DNA of 31,361 nucleotides from a virus, in IMG/VR virus record IMGVR_UViG_3300017714_000082, positions 1-31,361 of that record; one strand, given 5' to 3'. Under the pieces are notes generated by a model. It was not told where the DNA came from. It did no database searches and was given only the letters and a program-made list of their open reading frames with translations. Numbering within the stretch: position 1 is the stretch's first letter; each line of letters begins with the position of its first letter. The position numbers and the translations under genes were made by a program. Below are positions 28,401-31,361 of the stretch, in pieces.

Positions 28401-31361
28401 GCATCAGCTGCTGTTTCATGAAGAGTAACACGTTTGTTGGAAACGTAACGTACAAAGTATAAAGTGTTAATGTTAATTGCAGAAGAAGAACCACTCAGTT
28501 GAGGTAGAGTAGATCCTGCAATGTCACTAGCAATTCTAACAAATACTTCCTGTGAAGTTGTATTAGAAGCAGGAACGTCAAAGATATGAGCAACGTTTGT
28601 CTCAATCTCAGATGCACCAACAACATTGGACTTGTACTTATGAAGATCATAGTTGCCATCTAGTACATACTGCTCAATGTAGATCTCAACATCAGGATCA
28701 ACTGAGTCAGTCTCAGGAGAATACATGTAGATACCTGCTGCTGCATTCTCAGGAGATGTAGCAAGCATCATCTTGTTAGTCTCAGTTCCATCAAATACAC
28801 CAGGATATTCTGCTGTGGATACTGCAGTGATTTCAATCTCGATGTCAGGAGCACCAGTTCCACCTAGTTGACCATCACTAATAACAACAATGTCTCCATT
28901 TTGATATCTAGAACCACCATTAGCAATTCCATCAAGATTTACGCCATCGCCAAGTTGTAGAGAACCATCAGCATTAACCTGAATGTTAAAGCGTAGTCCA
29001 GTACCAGATGCTAATGCAGTACCATCTACAGCAACTTTAGGTTGTGCAACTAATGAACGATAGAGACCTGTTGCTGTTGCTCTTGTAGAATTAGGAGCAG
29101 TGAATGATGTACCAGCGGCTTCAGTAACAGAAACTGCGATGGCAGATAGAGAGAAATTCTCTGGATAAAGATTTCTACCAGGAGCAATAACGTAATACTT
29201 TGTATTCGTCTTAAATCCATCAGGTAGTCTAACAACACGCTTATCAGGATTTTGACCTGCTTTTGCGCGAGGAATCAATCTAACAGCAGTACCAGTTTCA
29301 AGGTCATGTGGGTTAGGATTGCCTGCAAATGTGCCTGTAGCAAGCGTGAATAGCGTTGCGCGAGCAGATAGACCAGATAGGTTAGTATTTGGTTCAACAC
29401 GTGTTACAGAGGCAAATGTAGGCATTGTAATGCTACCTGCCAATGTACCTTGAATAGCAGAGGTAATTAGTGCTGTCAAAGTAGTAATGTTGTTTGCAAT
29501 ACCAGCACATGGAGGTGTTACAAGGTTGCCATTTGCATCATAGTCAGGAATAATGGTGTTATCAATTACTTGAGTAAGACCATGTGTACCTTGAACTGTG
29601 ATTGTTTCTTGACGCATCGCATTGATGGCAAGATCTCTCGCCATATTAAATGCTGCAATAGATTCTGTTTGCTCACCAATAACTGATGCGCTAGTGATAT
29701 AGAGTTCAGCAGCTGCATATACTTTATTATTACCACCGAATCTAACGTTGTATGCAATCTCGTTAAGTATAGTTTCAACGTCATCAATACATGCATCTTC
29801 GATTGTTTCGCCAGTAGATGCTAGTAGACCTTGACCCAATTTTGTTCCAGCATATGTAGGATCATTAGCAATTCTGTAAACTGCTTCTGAAGCAATGAAA
29901 CGTGCATTATCAGTGATTGCATTAGAAGCATCAACTTCAGTACCACCCAGTACACTATAACCAGAGTTAAGTACCAAGAAGATCTGCTCAAAGTAACCAT
30001 CAATTGTGGTTGCAATGTTAGAGCACTCAGGCAGTGGATCACCAGAAATTGGATCAACTCTGCTATCTTGAGTGATTGTTGGATCAGTCGTAGGAGTGAT
30101 CGCAGACCATGAACCTTGAGGAAGAGTGAAGTATAGGAAAGAACTTGTAGTTCCAGCACTTGTAGATTGTACAGGTCTTGTAGATCCAAAACTCAATCTA
30201 GCACCAGGAACACCCAATTCAATTTGAGTATCACTAATAATTTGCTTAATGAAACTATTACCATCTAGGTTAGTTGTAATTTCAGTTGGTGAAGCATTAA
30301 GTTTACCATTAGTAAAGGAAGAAGGTGTGTACTCATTAACCTTCATTCCAATGATAAGACCAGATGTGTCTCCAACATTGACGATTGCCGAACCAGGAGT
30401 TAAAGAACAATCTCTAATTAGGTAATCAAAATTACGCATTGCTGCGATCATCATGCTCTTAACATAATCAAGAGCATCCAAAGTTTCGTTCAACTCATTA
30501 AAGATGTAAGAGAGTTGACCTTGAATGTAGTAACCTTCTGCTGCTTGAATAGAGTTGATGTTACCACCAAGTCTCAAGTCATTGACAACAGCATCAACAA
30601 AATATCCGATGTCTCTTTCACATTTACCAATAACAATGTTTGGATTATTAAGAAGGTCTGGGTACTTAGTAATAATGTACTGATAAGCTTCGTTCTGAAT
30701 CAGTTCTTTGTTATCTTCAATTCTGTTAGCAGCATCTTGTGCATAATTGTCAACTGCTGCGCTTGCAGGAGTTAGAGTTTCAATGCCAACTGTCCAAGAC
30801 TTAAATCCACTTGGAGAAATTTTTGATGTAAACTCAAGTGGACCAGCAGGTTCTGTAGGATAACGAGAAAGATCAACTGCTAGTGTTTCACCTGTTTTAG
30901 CACCAATTCTATATCCATTAATAGAAGATGCTGGACGGGATTCTGGATCAGTAACGTCATCACCAGCAAGGTATAGTTTAGTGTGGTTGTTTCTAGACTT
31001 AGATGCAGGAACATCTAAAGTATACCACTGGTTAATGATTGTCTTACTCTCATTAATTGTACCAGGTGGAATAATATCAGTAATGTATCCACCCTTATCT
31101 TGGTTGAAGGAGAATCCTTTGAAACCAACAGAGTGAAGTGATGTGTTACCAAAGTTGGAGTTCGAGTTCGTGATGGACATATCGCCACCACTTTCCATTA
31201 GGAAGTGATCGAAGAAACCAACAGCAAAGACCGAGACACACTGAACGAAAGAGTCATCCGAAGCACGGATGTGGAAGTTTCTCCAGTCATCTTTCCAGTA
31301 TGCATCACCCTTAGTATGGTAAGGAATGGTAGCAAATGCGTCAGTAAGTGATGCTTGGTTC
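22448..31361 (-). CDS. Giant virion/fibre protein, N-terminus outside window
   Basis: The reading frame is open to the right edge and codes at least 2,970 residues. A Met at 31198 is internal, because upstream codons (NQASLTDAFATIPYHTKGDA, WKDDWRNFHI, FFDHFL) continue in frame with sensible protein. The visible N-terminal part has SITNSNSNFGN, which I recall from large cyanophage structural proteins. Two related helical modules (near 30407-30751 and 29598-29936) are followed by a long beta-rich body with repeated short strands, typical of a trimeric fibre. It ends GWYLMDV. It is probably a tail or baseplate-attached fibre; the T4 equivalent is uncertain. Confidence 0.8.
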   Translation of the reverse strand, partial: NQASLTDAFATIPYHTKGDAYWKDDWRNFHIRASDDSFVQCVSVFAVGFFDHFLMESGGDMSITNSNSNFGNTSLHSVGFKGFSFNQDKGGYITDIIPPGTINESKTIINQWYTLDVPASKSRNNHTKLYLAGDDVTDPESRPASSINGYRIGAKTGETLAVDLSRYPTEPAGPLEFTSKISPSGFKSWTVGIETLTPASAAVDNYAQDAANRIEDNKELIQNEAYQYIITKYPDLLNNPNIVIGKCERDIGYFVDAVVNDLRLGGNINSIQAAEGYYIQGQLSYIFNELNETLDALDYVKSMMIAAMRNFDYLIRDCSLTPGSAIVNVGDTSGLIIGMKVNEYTPSSFTNGKLNASPTEITTNLDGNSFIKQIISDTQIELGVPGARLSFGSTRPVQSTSAGTTSSFLYFTLPQGSWSAITPTTDPTITQDSRVDPISGDPLPECSNIATTIDGYFEQIFLVLNSGYSVLGGTEVDASNAITDNARFIASEAVYRIANDPTYAGTKLGQGLLASTGETIEDACIDDVETILNEIAYNVRFGGNNKVYAAAELYITSASVIGEQTESIAAFNMARDLAINAMRQETITVQGTHGLTQVIDNTIIPDYDANGNLVTPPCAGIANNITTLTALITSAIQGTLAGSITMPTFASVTRVEPNTNLSGLSARATLFTLATGTFAGNPNPHDLETGTAVRLIPRAKAGQNPDKRVVRLPDGFKTNTKYYVIAPGRNLYPENFSLSAIAVSVTEAAGTSFTAPNSTRATATGLYRSLVAQPKVAVDGTALASGTGLRFNIQVNADGSLQLGDGVNLDGIANGGSRYQNGDIVVISDGQLGGTGAPDIEIEITAVSTAEYPGVFDGTETNKMMLATSPENAAAGIYMYSPETDSVDPDVEIYIEQYVLDGNYDLHKYKSNVVGASEIETNVAHIFDVPASNTTSQEVFVRIASDIAGSTLPQLSGSSSAININTLYFVRYVSNKRVTLHETAADAESGDRALTFVSGTGNNFYLYANKRPSPLVFDPEFTATGNTSGLWYLNVEDESNSGNSGTYNRYSILSRFHGGVELVNDFQTKTDPTLDTRYLRIEDERGKEDRVYRMRYVVPSYLETVRDPLNGFVIKCRTDDKRRLVPQRVLLKPIPGNPNNVASFFNPANAGEQIGLNKSELIADQVRTIDPSVVDLLPEQQNLYDPYQEPKVIEFDSKISATIQSARKVQPILGSNDEFLEVTLFDHTIVNQSVKNEIFTVVRCNFLQGGFFTANATQSNDANKITWETVGGGTVQGEAYLQSYINDIETSQAVLVLKGVVGELDFIAGNVVLFKQGAVQIQLVETPNSFGDIARLDKAKRDNYLYRVEGANVYTIAPGDIVTDDTGQNAYFVATIEDQGNFDDSFYIFDINTLQERIANQQDGIYYLTCLRGNISPFPQGSGVGENFRNFKFSQPISQLYPINYKNDPLWFQVDGSTGVRDTSIVDVPATISAADNYVHGLVTVNDAKGSETKEMITDAISNSFLNQFFYTNTTTDSNGNIIDNRIQGQEGNATSGSEDRLIPISGDSQFPTERKLYVELRRPSIARSGNHTFEYLGFGPGNYSTGFPLRQEVVLTDKQDFYAQAKREDGGIVFYTGLNSNGDLYIGNKKVNAITGEETFLESASLIDSEDDDENIGTLVTTFDSPVTFNSTIVVAGKSSLNGPVEINVEASEGDALRVLSNISADEDQTLFAGSWRDQKDGDILISGNKIRSAVFVLNARPKPTAQYGQSYTWRTNYLGAEPSNLTPWQDLDTAFYSTQLVEYGANLLKDPAAGDLLYKGSYVGESGSLGWILANKFTSFAAKIFRITADGTKNLTVEFNATFTNKNTKILIDSQIRIINFSNNALNGDWEVVDGTWTETGVTFQFQISTDIGAGIIYSSADWAGGDIQVSSKQWKEQGVLGAETIRTYTDERGDYRLGINTIARTAFDAVLSNNVNEFTTPRANLDVVGTAFISGRTLVTYDVNGVVQENRYDNVGQDGAGNTILNINNLGNLNSDQREGLTGALLTQKGFIPQDNALLVGGDSNNLDQPATLRVATSDDLTPGTTYTAGGRVGINTALGVTAERELDRNLVVVGDGRITGNFLISDDISVDGGDINTTSQAFNLINNNATILNFAGDAQLIDMFSNTSNDQTITIGANADFQTVRIGTNVPRSIFSVHALSENAFVDIATVADDADKDSQVFIGGAWGNANSKVVLGSAQTITGGTLEIGSKVAAGTGEARIFTQTGKARLFDDDRTQQVEAFTKANKITIASLGGTTTIRNSLKVQASATIDSSIILDGGTTAGIIEIVRERFSTPISLHNLGSLDTPNIDFYKYKSTGRVIDTAGVRLWGGSQDIAGGGRISGFDNLQAPDPSNLRVSGQYAFRFATGGSGSGAAFDISVAFDGTVTVEVVSTGTGYADNQQLTIADSLIGGGGAPDITLDINGVTDSSDVYILPISTPGAGDFDIGDLILLDRGNSASPNNIVVTNGGSVTGLRDQAKSEIMRVVGLDNVTNPSDGQGFRISVTRAEEGTGDPTTQTSLGRSGWIDHPDGTVIAKLDKQPAASFITGKDVGSPGQPTVPDGILDEPRSGIDSSTANVRIGVAEFGGVLTTLDLLRLDGAEIVGIADVISTDIQALIVNDGGSPAVENFRVNSTTGDTTIAGNVGIGLGFNQFTINGQNGNTNINGTTTIENTLTLNGSTIVNQQFFTITNGGPSFQNDGVTVATPLRTTFEIDTANGNVTMNGGNLNIYAVDGTTERLTLTGAGDLTVYGSLSAEGDGLSEFGGPVQIAGDLTVNGGDFVVNQNGNEVFAVDDDGSLNIAGISNYISPTGGMKWVVANTSIITAVANVNYFVDISGTTLFKLPVNAQMGDMVRIIDISGILSYDKSLVVRAQSLVNVQGSQSNTGTTVTGNTLGENFSLTHNGGELVVQTPNAAFGLVFCGEVDADGNGGANPNKAGWYLMDV
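24005..24185 (-). repeat. Beta module copy B (inside giant protein)
   Basis: Encodes GGSGSGAAFDISVAFDGTVT followed by TGTGYADNQQLTIADSL and GGGGAPDITLDI. Same pattern as near 28818-29010 and 21965-22172. Confidence 0.55.
28818..29010 (-). repeat. Beta module copy C (inside giant protein)
   Basis: Encodes GTGLRFNIQVNADGSLQLGD then GGSRYQNGDIVVISDGQL and GGTGAPDIEIEI. The GGxGAPDIxxxI ending matches copy B almost exactly. Confidence 0.55.
29598..29936 (-). repeat. Helical module, second copy
   Basis: Encodes NARFIASEAVYRIA, then ACIDDVETILNEIAYNVRFG and GNNKVYAAAELYI. Aligns by eye with the first copy: Cys-x-x-Asp, then a D/N-rich helix and (L/F)GGN. Confidence 0.55.
30407..30751 (-). repeat. 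Helical module, first copy
   Basis: Encodes NRIEDNKELIQNEAYQYI, then KCERDIGYFVDAVVNDLRLG and GNINSIQAAEGYYI. Shared landmarks with the second copy are the Cys-x-x-Asp and the GGN preceding an Ala-rich helix with a Tyr. Confidence 0.55.

Noticed and set aside
31196-31198. ATG at 31198 as the start of the giant protein
   Set aside because: The frame continues upstream to the window edge with plausible protein sequence, and the adjacent TAA (31198-31200) is in a different frame, so this Met is internal.

Overview
This window looks like part of a marine T4-like cyanophage genome (cyanomyovirus). The evidence is gene content and style: every supported gene lies on the minus strand; genes are packed with ATGA and TAATG overlaps; many tiny acidic proteins resemble ones I recall from Prochlorococcus/Synechococcus myoviruses; and there are giant fibre-like virion proteins, tail-collar proteins and several 2-oxoglutarate/Fe(II) oxygenases. 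No tRNA, rRNA, CRISPR array, IS element or photosynthesis gene was seen. All assignments come from reading motifs; no database search was run. Transcription runs right to left.

Right part (31361 down to about 11566) is the virion/tail adhesion block. It starts with a protein of more than 2,900 residues that runs off the right edge, followed by two collar-domain proteins (564 and 296 aa). Next come three tandem paralogues (609, 585 and 493 aa) that share Ig-like repeats and a C-terminal domain but carry three unrelated heads: a MIDAS-bearing vWA-like segment, a glycine-rich region, and a PA14/lectin-like region with a calcium-loop motif. A 1,060-aa repeat-plus-collar protein closes the block. 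These are likely the adsorption apparatus.

Middle part (11555 to 7517) holds three 2OG-Fe(II) oxygenases interleaved with a protein containing a tail-fibre-assembly-chaperone-like motif, then two unrecognised proteins. The arrangement suggests, without proving, that the oxygenases act on the neighbouring tail proteins.

Left part (7437 to 1) resembles an early/accessory region. A superfamily 2 helicase has its own sigma70-type promoter. Several small genes follow behind another strong promoter. A terminator is then fused to a promoter just upstream of a translationally coupled pair: a GIY-YIG nuclease-like protein and a D12-class adenine methyltransferase, which together resemble a restriction-modification module. 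After these come a chain of small proteins, an exported HExxH protein, an AbrB-like protein and more small hypothetical proteins. About eight real genes here are under 60 codons or start at a different codon from the longest ORF; they are supported by exact stop/start overlaps. There is no gene-free stretch over 300 bases; the longest gaps are about 70-80 bases and mostly hold candidate promoters or hairpins.
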